Origin: Oleispirillum naphthae
GTDB lineage: Bacteria > Pseudomonadota > Alphaproteobacteria > Rhodospirillales > Rhodospirillaceae
Direction of reading: 5' to 3'
NCBI GenBank assembly: GCA_027864655.1
Contig: JAQAZG010000003.1
Location: 226,972 to 290,971 of the forward strand
Length of the DNA stretch: 64,000 nt
Position 1 is the first letter of the stretch, and each line of letters starts with the position of its first letter. Below the pieces are notes generated by a model. That model was not told the DNA's origin and did no database searches. It saw nothing but the letters and a program-made list of their open reading frames with translations. The position numbers were made by a program, and so were the translations under genes. Below, piece after piece: positions 16,649-25,323 of the stretch.

Positions 16649-19075
16649 ATGCCCGATTCGCCGTTCCGCCGCCCCGCCCTGTTCTCCCGCCTGCCCGCCT
16701 CGGCGTGGCGGTGGCTGCTGTTCTGCGGCGGCTTTGCCGTGGCGGGCGCGTGCGACGCCGTGGTCGCCGGGCCGGGGGGCGCGCCGCTCATCCCCGCGCT
16801 CGGGGCGTGGTGCCTCGCCGTCGGCTGGCTGTGGGGGACTGCCTGGCTCGCCGCCGCCGTGGCCGCCGTGGCCGCCTTCCACGCCTGGGGGCTGGGTCCC
16901 GCGCCGATGGCCGCCGTGCCGGGGCTCGCCGCCTTTGCCCTCGCCGCGCTGATCCTGCGCTTCCGCCGCGCCGTGCCGGTGCGCTGGAACGGCGCCGCCG
17001 TGGCGCAGGGCGGCGGCGCGGCGCTGGCCGCGGTGGCCGCCGCCGCCGCCGCGCAGGCCGCAACCGGCGGCCTGGGGCCGGACTTCTGGGCGCGTGCCGC
17101 ATTCGCCCCGGCGGCGGGGGCGCTGCTCTGGCTGTTCCCGCTGGCCGCGCTGATCCGCTTCGCCGAGCCGCGCATGCTGCCGGTGCCGCCGCGCAACCGC
17201 TGGGGCTGGCCCTCCGGCCCCGCCGAGGCCGCGGGGCTCGCCGCGCTTGCCGCCGCCGCCGCGCTGATCGCGCAAAGCCATGCCCTGGGCGCGGGCACGC
17301 CCGCCGTGCTCGGCCTTGCGGTGCTCGCCGCGGCGCTTGCCTTCAACCTCGTCGGCGGCGCGGCGTGCGCGCTGGCCGCGGCGCTCGCCGCGGACCGCGG
17401 CGCCGACTTCGCCGATGCCGCGGCGCTCAACGCCGCGCTCGCCGCCGTGGCGCTCGCCGCCGGAGGGTTCGCCGGCACCATGCGCGAGCGCATGGACGAA
17501 ACCGCCCACAACCTGCGGCGCTACCGCGCGCTGCTGGAATCCCTGCCGATCGGCCTGGTCGAACTGGACGAGCGCGGCCTGATCACCCAGGCCAATCCGA
17601 TGGCCGGAAACATCGTCGGCTGCAACGCCGCCGACCTCCTGGGCCTGCCGTTCGACCGCCTCGGCACCTGGGAGGCGCGGCCGGTGCTCGCCGCCACCAC
17701 GCGGGCCATCCGCCACATGCGCCAGCCGGAGGCGCGCTTCGTCACCAGCTTTCTCTACCGCCCGGATTCCACCCCCCGCGAGGTGCAGGTGGACTGGGTC
17801 TACCAGCGGGCGGAACACCGCCGCCGCCCGCTGCGCATCACCGCCCTGATCACCGACATCACGGCGCGCAGCCGCGCGCTCAGGGCGCTCAAGGACCGCG
17901 AGCACGAGCTCGCCGAACGCACCGACCTGCTGCGCATCACCATGGATGCGCTGGACCACGGCCTCGCCGCGTTCAGTCCGCACAACACGCTGACCGAGTG
18001 GAACGCCCGCTTCCCCGCGATGCTCAACCTGCCCTCGCCTCTGGCGCGCAACGGCACCCCGGCGATCGCCATCTTCCGCTTCCTCGCCACGCTCGGCGCG
18101 TTCGGCGTCGGCGTCACCGAGGGCAAGGTGCGCGCCCGCATGAACCGCCTGCTGCACGCGCCGAACCAGGACGACGTGCCGTGGCTCGCCGGGCGGCATT
18201 TGCGCTTTTCCGCCCACACCATGCCCGACGGCGGCTGGGTGTGGCGCATCGAGGACCGCACCGAGGACCTGCGCCTGCGCGACATCGAGCAGAACCGCCA
18301 GAAGATGGAGGCGCTCGGCCAGCTCGCCAGCGGCGTGGCGCACGAACTCAACAACACCCTGCAGCCGATCTTTTCGCTGTCCGAACTCGGCCTGTCGCAG
18401 ATCGAAACGGGCACCCTGGCGTCGCGCTGCTTCTCCCGCATCACCGACGCGGCGGAACGCGCCGAAACCATCGTGCGCGGCGTGCTCACCTTCGCCCGCA
18501 ACGCCCCCGCCTCCGACGAGAACACCCGCATCATCCCGGCGATCCACGACGCCGTGGCGTTCATCCGCACCGGCCTGCCGCCGCAGATCCGCCTCGACGT
18601 GGCGGTGGACGACGCCATCCCCGCCGCGGCGATGGCCCGCCTCGACCGCCGCGAACTCGGCCAGGTGCTCACCAACCTCGTCACCAACGCCGCCGACGCC
18701 ATGGACCACGCAGGGGAGATCCGCGTGGAATGCCGCGGCGACCTGCTGCTCACCCCGGGCGAGGGCGATGCGGCGGAACCCGGCGGCGAGGCCCGCCCGG
18801 CGGTGGCGATCGCGGTGATCGATACCGGCAAGGGCATGGACCACGCCACCAAGCAGCGCATCTTCGAGCCGTTCTTCACCACCAAGGACGAAGGCCACGG
18901 CACCGGCCTCGGCCTCGCCGTCGCCTTCGGCATCGTGCGCAACTGGGGCGGCCGCATCGACGTGGACAGCGACCCCGGCCTCGGCAGCACGTTCACCGTG
19001 TGGGTGCCGCTGCTCGAACCCGAATCCGAACCCGCGGAAGGAGAGCCCGATGGCCGACATCCTGATCGTCGATGA
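16649..19075 (+). CDS. Membrane-bound hybrid-less sensor histidine kinase with PAS domains
   Basis: The 808-residue kinase has an alanine-rich N-terminal membrane domain (about 1-285, roughly eight to ten hydrophobic segments), a PAS domain (about 300-405), a second PAS-like domain (about 430-545), and a C-terminal kinase core. The phospho-acceptor is His565 in GVAHELNNTLQPI, which has the HELNN form of the HisKA group using an Asn after Leu. The ATPase domain has NLVTNAADAMDHAG, DTGKGMD and GTGLGLAVAFGIVRNWGG. The ATG at 16649 precedes the first membrane segment. Its last 26 bases overlap the start of the receiver gene, so the two form a system. Location inside the cob region may be coincidental. 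Confidence 0.87.
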   Translation: MPDSPFRRPALFSRLPASAWRWLLFCGGFAVAGACDAVVAGPGGAPLIPALGAWCLAVGWLWGTAWLAAAVAAVAAFHAWGLGPAPMAAVPGLAAFALAALILRFRRAVPVRWNGAAVAQGGGAALAAVAAAAAAQAATGGLGPDFWARAAFAPAAGALLWLFPLAALIRFAEPRMLPVPPRNRWGWPSGPAEAAGLAALAAAAALIAQSHALGAGTPAVLGLAVLAAALAFNLVGGAACALAAALAADRGADFADAAALNAALAAVALAAGGFAGTMRERMDETAHNLRRYRALLESLPIGLVELDERGLITQANPMAGNIVGCNAADLLGLPFDRLGTWEARPVLAATTRAIRHMRQPEARFVTSFLYRPDSTPREVQVDWVYQRAEHRRRPLRITALITDITARSRALRALKDREHELAERTDLLRITMDALDHGLAAFSPHNTLTEWNARFPAMLNLPSPLARNGTPAIAIFRFLATLGAFGVGVTEGKVRARMNRLLHAPNQDDVPWLAGRHLRFSAHTMPDGGWVWRIEDRTEDLRLRDIEQNRQKMEALGQLASGVAHELNNTLQPIFSLSELGLSQIETGTLASRCFSRITDAAERAETIVRGVLTFARNAPASDENTRIIPAIHDAVAFIRTGLPPQIRLDVAVDDAIPAAAMARLDRRELGQVLTNLVTNAADAMDHAGEIRVECRGDLLLTPGEGDAAEPGGEARPAVAIAVIDTGKGMDHATKQRIFEPFFTTKDEGHGTGLGLAVAFGIVRNWGGRIDVDSDPGLGSTFTVWVPLLEPESEPAEGEPDGRHPDRR

Positions 19076-19415
19076 CAACCAGCTCGCCTGCGAGGCCATC
19101 GCCCTGGTGCTGGAGGCGGCGGGCCATCAGGTGCGCCAGGCCCATCGCGTCGCCGAGGCGACCGAGGCGGTGGCCGCCGCCTGCCCGCAACTCGCCATCG
19201 TCGATCTCTCCATGCCCGACGGCAACGGCGTGGACCTCATCCGCACCCTCCACCAGAGCCACCCGAAACTGCCGATCATCCTCTACTCCGGCTACTTCGC
19301 CCCCGAGGACGATTCGGAAAAACGCGCCAACCAGATGGACGGCATCGTCGCGGTGTTCAAAAAACCCCTGCGCAACGCCGACCTCCTGGCCGCTATCGAC
19401 CGCGCGTTGGGGTGA
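19050..19415 (+). CDS. Single-domain response regulator
   Basis: The 121-residue protein is only a receiver domain: acidic pair DD in ILIVDDNQ, phospho-acceptor Asp52 in LAIVDLSMPDGNG, and the conserved lysine in VAVFKKPLR. With no output domain it acts by protein contact or as a phosphate relay, like CheY/DivK-type regulators. It overlaps the preceding kinase gene by 26 bases and is its cognate partner. Repeat copy R3 follows. Confidence 0.9.
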   Translation: MADILIVDDNQLACEAIALVLEAAGHQVRQAHRVAEATEAVAAACPQLAIVDLSMPDGNGVDLIRTLHQSHPKLPIILYSGYFAPEDDSEKRANQMDGIVAVFKKPLRNADLLAAIDRALG

Positions 19416-19423
19416 CGCGGGAA

Positions 19424-19607
19424 AACCAGGCCGGGCCCTGCCCGGACCCGCAAAGGGCCGGAAGGCCCTTTGATCCCCTAACCTCTTGTTTTTGAACGTA
19501 GTGCGATAGAGCCATCACGCGGCGTGATGGTTGATAGCCGCTTCGCGGCGAAAAAAGTTATGGGAGGTTCGGAGGGACCGAGTCCCTCCGGAAAGTTTTG
19601 GTTTTTA
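19424..19607 (+). repeat. Composite palindromic intergenic repeat, copy R3
   Basis: It lies between two co-directional genes. It is a more diverged copy: core CTTGTTTTTGAACGTAGTGC with GATAGAGCCATCACGCGGCG, then GATAGCCGCTTCGCGGCGAA, a hairpin GGAGGGACCGAGTCCCTCC and the end GAAAGTTTTGGTTTTT. An extra GGGCCGGAAGGCCC hairpin module is present at the left. Confidence 0.75.
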
Positions 19608-19736
19608 TTCCCCTTCAACACCGAACGTAGTTGACCGGTGCGTCATGGGGCGTAGACTCGTTGCGCAAGCGGACTCGATTCGTGGCGGATTCCGCAGCGA
19701 GTGCAACGAGTCGCGGTTTGTCTGCGGGAGGAGTCG

Positions 19737-20402
19737 ATGAAGAAATCCTACACCGTGCCGTGTTCGTTGGCCTTCCGCGATGCGGTGAACGGCCTGGCCG
19801 CGGCGCGCGGCGTCAACGCGGCGGACCTGGCACGCTCGATCCTGCTCGCCCTGCCGCGCTCCCTCGTCGAGGCCGCGCCGGATACCGGCGCGCCGGGAGC
19901 GGAGGACCGCGAAACGGTGATCCTGAAATCCGGCCCCGCCGCCGGGCGGCCCTGGCGGCGCAAACCGCGCCTCCAGGTGCGCATGGCGGAAGGAACGACG
20001 CCGGAACAGATCCGCCGCGCCCTCGGCCTGGCCCTCGGACTGGCGCAGGGGCGGCTGGCGCTCGACCTCAACGACCCCACGGTTCCGCCGCCGCCCGTGG
20101 CGGTGGCGCAGGATGGCCGCATCGCCGAGGCGGAGGGGCGCATCGCCCGCCAGGACGAGGAGATCGAACGCCTGCGCGCCACCGTCGCCGCGCTCTCCTT
20201 CGTTCCCCTCGCCCACGGCGTGCGCACCCGCGAGGAGGCGCTGCACATCCTCGGCTTCCCGCCCGGACTCAACCCCTCGCCCACGACGGTGCGCTCTCGC
20301 TTCCGCATGCTCGCCACCATCCACCACCCGGACAGCCCCTACGGCAGCCACGAACGCATGAGCCAGCTCAACGCCGCTGCCGCCCTGCTGCGCGCCGGGT
20401 AA
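19737..20402 (+). CDS. Uncharacterised protein with N-terminal ribbon-helix-helix-like segment, coiled coil and C-terminal J-domain-like HPD motif
   Basis: I do not recognise a named family. The 221-residue product begins with SYTVPCSLAFRDAVNGLAAA and GVNAADLARSILLALP, which looks like a ribbon-helix-helix DNA-binding unit. The middle is basic and proline-rich, then comes a short coiled coil (about 125-160, IARQDEEIERLRATVAAL). The C-terminus reads like the second half of a J domain: His197-Pro198-Asp199 in IHHPDSPYG, followed by MSQLNAAAALL. The HPD tripeptide is what J proteins use to activate DnaK. I start at ATG 19737 with GGGAGGAG upstream. The gene stands alone between repeat copies R3 and R4, and its TAA stop begins R4. 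Confidence 0.65.
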   Translation: MKKSYTVPCSLAFRDAVNGLAAARGVNAADLARSILLALPRSLVEAAPDTGAPGAEDRETVILKSGPAAGRPWRRKPRLQVRMAEGTTPEQIRRALGLALGLAQGRLALDLNDPTVPPPPVAVAQDGRIAEAEGRIARQDEEIERLRATVAALSFVPLAHGVRTREEALHILGFPPGLNPSPTTVRSRFRMLATIHHPDSPYGSHERMSQLNAAAALLRAG

Positions 20403-20587
20403 AACCAAAGCCTTGCGAGGGGACTCGGTCCCCTCGCGCACCCCGTAACTTTTGGTTTTTGCGCGCAGCGCCATAAGCCCGTGCGACGGCAACGGGAGGT
20501 GCTGTCTGCCGCTTCGCGGCGAAAACCAGTTAAGGGGTCTGGGGCCCGCGGCCCCAGTGGGGTCCAGGGGCAGAGCCCCTGACCTGG
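20401..20587 (+). repeat. Composite palindromic intergenic repeat, copy R4
   Basis: It lies between the J-domain-like gene and cobM (convergent). The left end TAAAACCAAAGCCTTGCGAG includes the stop codon of the upstream gene. Then come the hairpin GAGGGGACTCGGTCCCCTC, the core ACTTTTGGTTTTTGCGCG-CAGCGCCATA, the GCTTCGCGGCGAAAACCAG arm and two hairpins (TGGGGCCCGCGGCCCCA and AGGGGCAGAGCCCCT). Confidence 0.85.
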
Positions 20588-20590
20588 TTG

Positions 20591-21355
20591 TTACACCTTC
20601 GGCTTGGCCTGGCGGGTGCCGGTGGTAAAGTTGGGGTCGTAGAGGAAGCTGTCCGGGTACTCGACGTGTTCGGCGAGCGCGGGACCGACGAGGACGAGGG
20701 CGGTTTTGGTGATGTGTTTGGCTTTTTCCTCGATGTCGGCGAGGGTTCCGCGGACGATTTCCTCATCCGGCCAGGTGACGCGGTAGGCGACGACGACCGG
20801 GCAGTCCGCGCCGTAGATCGGCGAGAGTTCTTCGACGATCGGGCGGAGGTTGGCGGCGGAGAGGTGGATGGCCAGCGTCGCCTTGGTCCTGCCGATGGTG
20901 GTGAGGTCCTGGCCTTCCGGCATCGGCGAGGTGCGCACGTTGGTGCGGGTCAGCACGATGGTCTGGCTGATCGTCGGCAGGGTGAACTGCCGCTTCAGGC
21001 TGGCCGCCGCGCCGCAATAGGCGGGCACGCCGGGGGTGACGTCGTAGGGAATGCCGAGCGGGTTGAGGCGGCGCATCTGTTCGTCGATGGCGCCGTAGAG
21101 CGACGGGTCGCCGGTGTGGACGCGGGCGACGTCCTGGCCCTTGTCGTGGGCGAGGCGCATTTCCGCGATGATCTCGTCGAGGTTCATCTCGGCGGTGTCG
21201 AGCACGCGCGCGCCCGCGGGCGCGGCGGCGACCACCTCGCGCGGCACCAGGGAACCGGCGTAGAGGCAGACCGGGCAGGATTGGATCAGCTTCAGCCCGC
21301 GCACGGTGATGAGGTCCGGGGCGCCCGGACCGGCGCCGATGAAGTGAACGGTCAT
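20591..21355 (-). CDS. cobM: Precorrin-4 C11-methyltransferase
   Basis: This 254-residue SAM-dependent tetrapyrrole methylase (CobM/CbiF) methylates C11 in corrin synthesis. Family pieces are MTVHFIGAGPGAPDLITVRG at the start, VARVHTGDPSLYGAIDEQMR and PGVPAYCGAAASL. It is a single minus-strand gene, divergent from cbiX with a 210-bp shared upstream region. Repeat R4 abuts its stop. Confidence 0.94.
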   Translation of the reverse strand: MTVHFIGAGPGAPDLITVRGLKLIQSCPVCLYAGSLVPREVVAAAPAGARVLDTAEMNLDEIIAEMRLAHDKGQDVARVHTGDPSLYGAIDEQMRRLNPLGIPYDVTPGVPAYCGAAASLKRQFTLPTISQTIVLTRTNVRTSPMPEGQDLTTIGRTKATLAIHLSAANLRPIVEELSPIYGADCPVVVAYRVTWPDEEIVRGTLADIEEKAKHITKTALVLVGPALAEHVEYPDSFLYDPNFTTGTRQAKPKV

Positions 21356-21403
21356 GAAACGACTCCCCGTCTGTCGCGATGTGGTCTTGCCGAAGGCCGT
21401 CCT

Positions 21404-21409
21404 TATAAT
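21404..21409 (+). promoter_or_regulatory. Possible -10 element for the cbiX operon
   Basis: A perfect TATAAT lies in the cobM/cbiX divergent region in an otherwise GC-rich context. The best -35 at 17-bp spacing (GTGGTC, 21381-21386) is poor, so the assignment is tentative. Confidence 0.3.
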
Positions 21410-21512
21410 CCGGCGGCTTCCGGGTGTCAGCGGAAAAGCGGGCCCGCGGCGGAAATCGCTTGTGAAGGGGCGCGGCTTCGGAATAGGTTTGCGCCCCGGC
21501 GTTCCTCTCCGC

Positions 21513-21536
21513 TATGTTGCGTTACTTTGTAACATA
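21513..21536. promoter_or_regulatory. Nested palindrome upstream of cbiX, candidate operator
   Basis: GTTAC-TTT-GTAAC (21521-21533) sits inside a wider TATGTT...AACATA dyad (21513-21536), 30 bp before the cbiX start. The AT-rich dyad stands out and could bind a metal-responsive repressor, for instance a Fur/Zur-type protein. The identity is a guess. No cobalamin-riboswitch box was seen here. Confidence 0.4.
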
Positions 21537-21565
21537 ATGAGACGGGTCACCCACCGGAGGCAACC

Positions 21566-22690
21566 ATGACCGACGAACCCGCGATCCTGATTTGCAGCCA
21601 TGGCAGCCGCGACGTCCGCGCGGTGGAGGAATTCGGCCTGGTGGCGGAGGCCCTGGCGGCCCGCCTGCCCGGCCGCCAGGTGGCGAGCGGTTATCTGGAA
21701 TTCGCCCATCCCACGATCACCGAATCCCTGGAGGCGATGGCCGCCGACGGCGCGCGCGAGATCTGGGCGCTGCCGGGCATGCTGTTCGCCGCGATGCACA
21801 TGAAGACCGACATTCCGCAGGAGCTGGACGCCTTTGCGGCGCGGCATCCGGAGGTGACGGTGCGCTTCGGCGCGGAGCTGGGGCTGGACTGGCGGATGCT
21901 GGAGGCGGCGCGCGACCGCATCGAGGCGGCGCTTGCCGCCGCCGACGAGGCCTTCGGCAAGGTGCCGCGCAAGGACACGCTTCTCGTGGTGGTGGGGCGC
22001 GGCACCTCGGACCCCGACGCCAACGGCAACATCGCCAAGGTCGCCCGCATGCTGTGGGATGTGATGGGCTTCGGCTGGGTGGAGACGGGGTTCTCCGGGC
22101 TGGCCCACCCCACCGCCGATCTGGTGCTTCTGAGGGAAATGCAGCGGGACGCTTTCCGTCGCGTCGTGGTGTTCCCATATTTCCTGTTCACCGGCATCCT
22201 CGTCGATCGGATTTACGATTGGGCGGATGCGGTGGCGGATCGCTTCCCCGAGGTGCAGGTCGTCAAGGTGCCCTATCTCAAGGACCACCCGCGCGTCATC
22301 GACACCTTCATGGAGCGTCTGCACGACATCGCGCGCGATGACGCGGGGGTTCACGACCGCCTGCGCGCCTATCGCGCCTGGATCGCATCGGGCAAACCCT
22401 TGGAAGGAGAACCCTGGATGAAGAAAGAGTTCGACCACGCCCACGAGCACGGCGGGTGCTGCGGCGGCCACGGTCACGACCACGGCCACGAGCATCACCA
22501 CGAAGAAGAGCACGTGTGCGGCTGCGCCGAGCATGCCCACGAAGAGGAGCATGAGTGCTGCGGCGGCCACGGCGACGCGGAGCATTGCGCCTGCGCGGCC
22601 GAGGCCGAGAAGGAAAAGGAGCACGAGTGCTGCGGCGGCCACGGCCACGAAGAAGAGCACGTGTGCGGCTGCGGCGGCCACCACCACTGA
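21566..22690 (+). CDS. cbiX: Sirohydrochlorin cobaltochelatase CbiX (long form) with a His/Cys-rich tail
   Basis: The 374-residue protein inserts Co2+ into sirohydrochlorin in the cobalt-early pathway. The body (1-285) is the two-domain CbiX chelatase: ICSHGSRD with the metal-site His, PGMLFAAMHMKTDIP, then the second half with GRGTSDPDANGNIAK and VVVFPYFLFTGILVDRI. Residues 291-374 are a tail with 12 Cys and 23 His, including three CCGGHG and two EEEHVCGC repeats, which should bind or store metal ions. An in-frame ATG at 22418 follows a very good ribosome site and may release the tail as a separate peptide. It opens the operon cbiX-cobH-cobL-cobI-cbiG/cobJ. Confidence 0.93.
   Translation: MTDEPAILICSHGSRDVRAVEEFGLVAEALAARLPGRQVASGYLEFAHPTITESLEAMAADGAREIWALPGMLFAAMHMKTDIPQELDAFAARHPEVTVRFGAELGLDWRMLEAARDRIEAALAAADEAFGKVPRKDTLLVVVGRGTSDPDANGNIAKVARMLWDVMGFGWVETGFSGLAHPTADLVLLREMQRDAFRRVVVFPYFLFTGILVDRIYDWADAVADRFPEVQVVKVPYLKDHPRVIDTFMERLHDIARDDAGVHDRLRAYRAWIASGKPLEGEPWMKKEFDHAHEHGGCCGGHGHDHGHEHHHEEEHVCGCAEHAHEEEHECCGGHGDAEHCACAAEAEKEKEHECCGGHGHEEEHVCGCGGHHH
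22404..22420 (+). promoter_or_regulatory. Internal ribosome binding site and in-frame ATG within cbiX
   Basis: AAGGAGA (22404-22410) is followed seven bases later by ATG (22418), in the cbiX frame. Initiation here would give a 90-residue His/Cys-rich peptide (22418-22690). The site lies exactly at the junction between the chelatase body and the metal-binding tail. Confidence 0.5.
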
Positions 22691-22705
22691 GTCTCGTTGA
22701 GTCTT

Positions 22706-22732
22706 GCCGGGTCCGCGCGCAGCGGACCCGGC
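22706..22732 (+). terminator. Hairpin between cbiX and cobH
   Basis: GCCGGGTCCGC and GCGGACCCGGC form an 11-bp stem with a five-base loop. No T-run follows, so it more likely attenuates or stabilises the operon transcript than ends it. Confidence 0.5.
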
Positions 22733-22758
22733 CAAATTCTGCCTGGGGGAAGCGGGCC

Positions 22759-23412
22759 ATGAAATTCGATTACGTCACCGATCCGGACGAGATCTACCGG
22801 CGGTCGTTCGCCATCATCGAGGGCGAGAGCGACCTCTCCCAGGTGCCGGAGGATCTGAAGCCCGCGGTGATCCGCATGGTGCATGCGAGCGGCGACACCG
22901 GGCTCGCCCGCGACATCGCCTTTTCGGCGGATGCGGCGGCGGCGGGCAAGGCGGCGATCAACGCGGGCGCGAACATCTTCACCGATGTGGAGATGGTCGG
23001 CCACGGCATCCACCGGCCCTACCTGCCGGACGGCGCCGAAATCATCACCCTGATCCGCCATCCCGACATCGCGGAGGCGGCGAAGCGCCTCGCCACCACG
23101 CGCGCCGCCGCGGCGGTGGACGTGTGGGGCGACGCGTTGGCCGGGGCCATCGTCGCCATCGGCAACGCGCCGACGGCGCTCTTCCGCCTGCTGGAAGTGA
23201 TGTCCGAAGGCGGGCCGAAGCCCGCCCTGATCGTCGGCATGCCGGTGGGCTTCGTCGGCGCGGCGGAATCCAAGGAAGCCCTGATTGCGCATTCCTGCGG
23301 CGTGCCCTACATCACGGTGCGCGGCCGCCGCGGCGGCAGCCCGCTTGCGGTGGCGGCATTGAACGCCTTGGCCATCGCGGCGAAGGCGGAACGCGAAGGC
23401 GCCGCAAAATGA
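22759..23412 (+). CDS. cobH: Precorrin-8X methylmutase
   Basis: The 217-residue enzyme (CobH/CbiC) moves the methyl group from C11 to C12 to give (co)byrinate. Diagnostic segments are SFAIIEGESDLSQVPEDLKP, RMVHASGDTGLARDI containing the catalytic histidine, TDVEMVGHGI, and VGMPVGFVGAAESKEALI. ATG 22759 is the family start, preceded by GGGGGAAG. Its stop overlaps the cobL start (ATGA). Confidence 0.95.
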   Translation: MKFDYVTDPDEIYRRSFAIIEGESDLSQVPEDLKPAVIRMVHASGDTGLARDIAFSADAAAAGKAAINAGANIFTDVEMVGHGIHRPYLPDGAEIITLIRHPDIAEAAKRLATTRAAAAVDVWGDALAGAIVAIGNAPTALFRLLEVMSEGGPKPALIVGMPVGFVGAAESKEALIAHSCGVPYITVRGRRGGSPLAVAALNALAIAAKAEREGAAK

Positions 23413-24623
23413 GCGACGCCGCGCCCTGGCTGACGGTCATCGGTCTCGGCGAGGACGGCCTTTCCGGGCTTTCCGCCGCGGCGCGCGCCGCGCTGGACGC
23501 GGCGGATCTGCTGGTCGGCGCGCGGCGGCTGTTGCAGATGGTGCCCGAGGGCGCGGCGGACCGTATCGTCTGGGCGGGCCTGGACGGCACCCTGGACGCG
23601 ATTTCCGCGGCGCGCGGCCGCCGCGTCGTGGTGCTGGCGAGCGGCAACCCGATGTGGTTCGGCGTCGGCTCCACGCTCGCGCGGACGCTGGACCCGCGCG
23701 AGATTTCGGTCTATCCCGCGCCGTCCGCCTTCTCGCTCGCCTGCTCGCGCATGGGCTGGGCGATGCAGGACGCGGTGGAGGTTTCGGCGCACGCCTTTCC
23801 TCTGGAAAGCATCGGGAGGCACCTCTTCCCCGGCGCGCGGCTGGTGGTGCTCTCCCGCGACGGCGACACCCCGGCGGGGCTTGCCGCCTATCTTTCCGAG
23901 CGCGGCTTCGGCCCGTCGCGGCTCACCGTGTTCGAGGCGATGGGCGGGGCGCGCGAGCGCCGCGTCGAGGGCTCTGCGGCGGGCTGGCCGCACCCGGCGG
24001 TGGATGCGCTCAACACCGTGGCGATCGAGGTGGCGGCGGATGCGGATGCCCGCATCTACGGCCTCGCCCCCGGCCTGCCGGACGAGGCCTTCCTCCACGA
24101 CGGCATGCTGACCAAGCGCGAGGTGCGCGCCGTCACCCTGGCCGCCCTCAGCCCCCGCCCCGGCGAGACTCTGTGGGATGTGGGCGCGGGCAACGGCTCC
24201 ATCTCCATCGAGTGGCTGCGCCTCAACCCCAGCGGCCGCGCCGTGGCGATCGAACGCGACCGCGACCGCGCCCAGGTGCTGCGCATCAACGCCCTGCGCC
24301 TCGGCGCGCCGACGGTGGAGATCGTCGAGGGCCTGGCGCCGGAGGCGCTGGACGACATCGCCGGCGAGCCGGACGCCATCTTCATCGGCGGCGGGCTGAC
24401 CAGCGGCGACACCCTCGCCGCCTGTTGGGAGCGCCTGGCCGCGGGCGGGCGCATGGTGGTCAACGTGGTGGCGCTGGAATCCGCCGCGCTGCTCTTCGAA
24501 TTCCAGAAACGCAACGGCGGCACGTTGACACAGCTGGCGATTGCGCGTAATGCCCCGGTCGGCGCGATGACCAAGTTCGAACCGATGGCGCCGGTGATCC
24601 AGTATGCCGGAGTGAAAGCGTGA
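23409..24623 (+). CDS. cobL: Precorrin-6Y C5,15-methyltransferase (decarboxylating)
   Basis: The 404-residue protein is the fused form. The N-terminal CbiE-like domain (about 1-210; LTVIGLGEDGLSGLSAAARA) methylates C5, and the C-terminal CbiT-like domain (about 230-404; LWDVGAGNGSISIEWLRL) methylates C15 and decarboxylates. Both halves look intact. Four-base overlaps with cobH before it and cobI after it (GTGA) show tight translational coupling. Confidence 0.95.
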   Translation: MSDAAPWLTVIGLGEDGLSGLSAAARAALDAADLLVGARRLLQMVPEGAADRIVWAGLDGTLDAISAARGRRVVVLASGNPMWFGVGSTLARTLDPREISVYPAPSAFSLACSRMGWAMQDAVEVSAHAFPLESIGRHLFPGARLVVLSRDGDTPAGLAAYLSERGFGPSRLTVFEAMGGARERRVEGSAAGWPHPAVDALNTVAIEVAADADARIYGLAPGLPDEAFLHDGMLTKREVRAVTLAALSPRPGETLWDVGAGNGSISIEWLRLNPSGRAVAIERDRDRAQVLRINALRLGAPTVEIVEGLAPEALDDIAGEPDAIFIGGGLTSGDTLAACWERLAAGGRMVVNVVALESAALLFEFQKRNGGTLTQLAIARNAPVGAMTKFEPMAPVIQYAGVKA

Positions 24624-25315
24624 CCGGAAAAGTCTACGGCCTGGGCCTCGGCCCCGGCGACCCCGAACTGGTGACGATGAAAGCCGCCCGCCTGATCGGC
24701 GCGGCGCAGATCATCGCCTATCCGCGCACCCGGACCGGCGACAGCTTCGTGCGCGACATCGCCGCCCCCTACATTCCCGCCGCGGCGCAGGAGATTCCCC
24801 TCGACACGCCGATGGCGATCGACACCGCGATCGCCCAGGCGAAATACGACGAACACGCGGAGATCATCGCCGCGCACCTCGAGGCCGGGCGCGACGTGGT
24901 GCTGCTGTGCGAGGGCGACCCCTTCCTCTTCGGCAGCTTCATGTACCTCTACGACCGCCTCGCCGACCGCTTCGAGGTCGAGGTGGTGCCCGGCGTCTCC
25001 TCGGTCACCGCGTGCGCCGCCGCCGCGGGCCTGCCGCTCGTCGGCCGCGAGGACATTCTCACCGTGCTGCCCGGCACCCTGCCCGAGGAGATTCTCGAGC
25101 GCGAGCTGGCGCACACCTCCGCCGCGGTGATCATGAAGGTGGGCCGCCACCTGCCGAAGATCCGCGCGGTGATCGAGCGCCTCGGCTGCACCGGCGGCGC
25201 GACCTATGTGGAGCGCGCGCTCACCCCGGGGCAGCGCGTCGTGCCGCTCGCCCGCCTCACCGACGAGACCGCCCCCTACTTCTCGATCATCCTGGTTTTC
25301 CGCGACACGGATTGA
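24620..25315 (+). CDS. cobI: Precorrin-2 C20-methyltransferase
   Basis: The 231-residue SAM methylase (CobI/CbiL) starts with GTG 24620, overlapping the cobL stop. It shows VYGLGLGPGDPELVTMKAAR, the CEGDPFLFGSFMYLY loop and PGVSSVTACAAAAGLPL. It turns (cobalt-)precorrin-2 into precorrin-3. It is eight bases ahead of the cbiG-cobJ gene. Confidence 0.95.
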   Translation: MTGKVYGLGLGPGDPELVTMKAARLIGAAQIIAYPRTRTGDSFVRDIAAPYIPAAAQEIPLDTPMAIDTAIAQAKYDEHAEIIAAHLEAGRDVVLLCEGDPFLFGSFMYLYDRLADRFEVEVVPGVSSVTACAAAAGLPLVGREDILTVLPGTLPEEILERELAHTSAAVIMKVGRHLPKIRAVIERLGCTGGATYVERALTPGQRVVPLARLTDETAPYFSIILVFRDTD

Positions 25316-25323
25316 CGTTTCCC

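Noticed and set aside
16517..19099. Long open frame antisense to the histidine kinase
   Set aside because: It has no recognisable domain and a composition typical of an antisense shadow. The sense frame has full kinase motifs.
21356..21565. Cobalamin riboswitch in the cobM/cbiX region
   Set aside because: No B12-box-like GCCACTG or matching fold was found. The nested palindrome suggests a protein operator instead.
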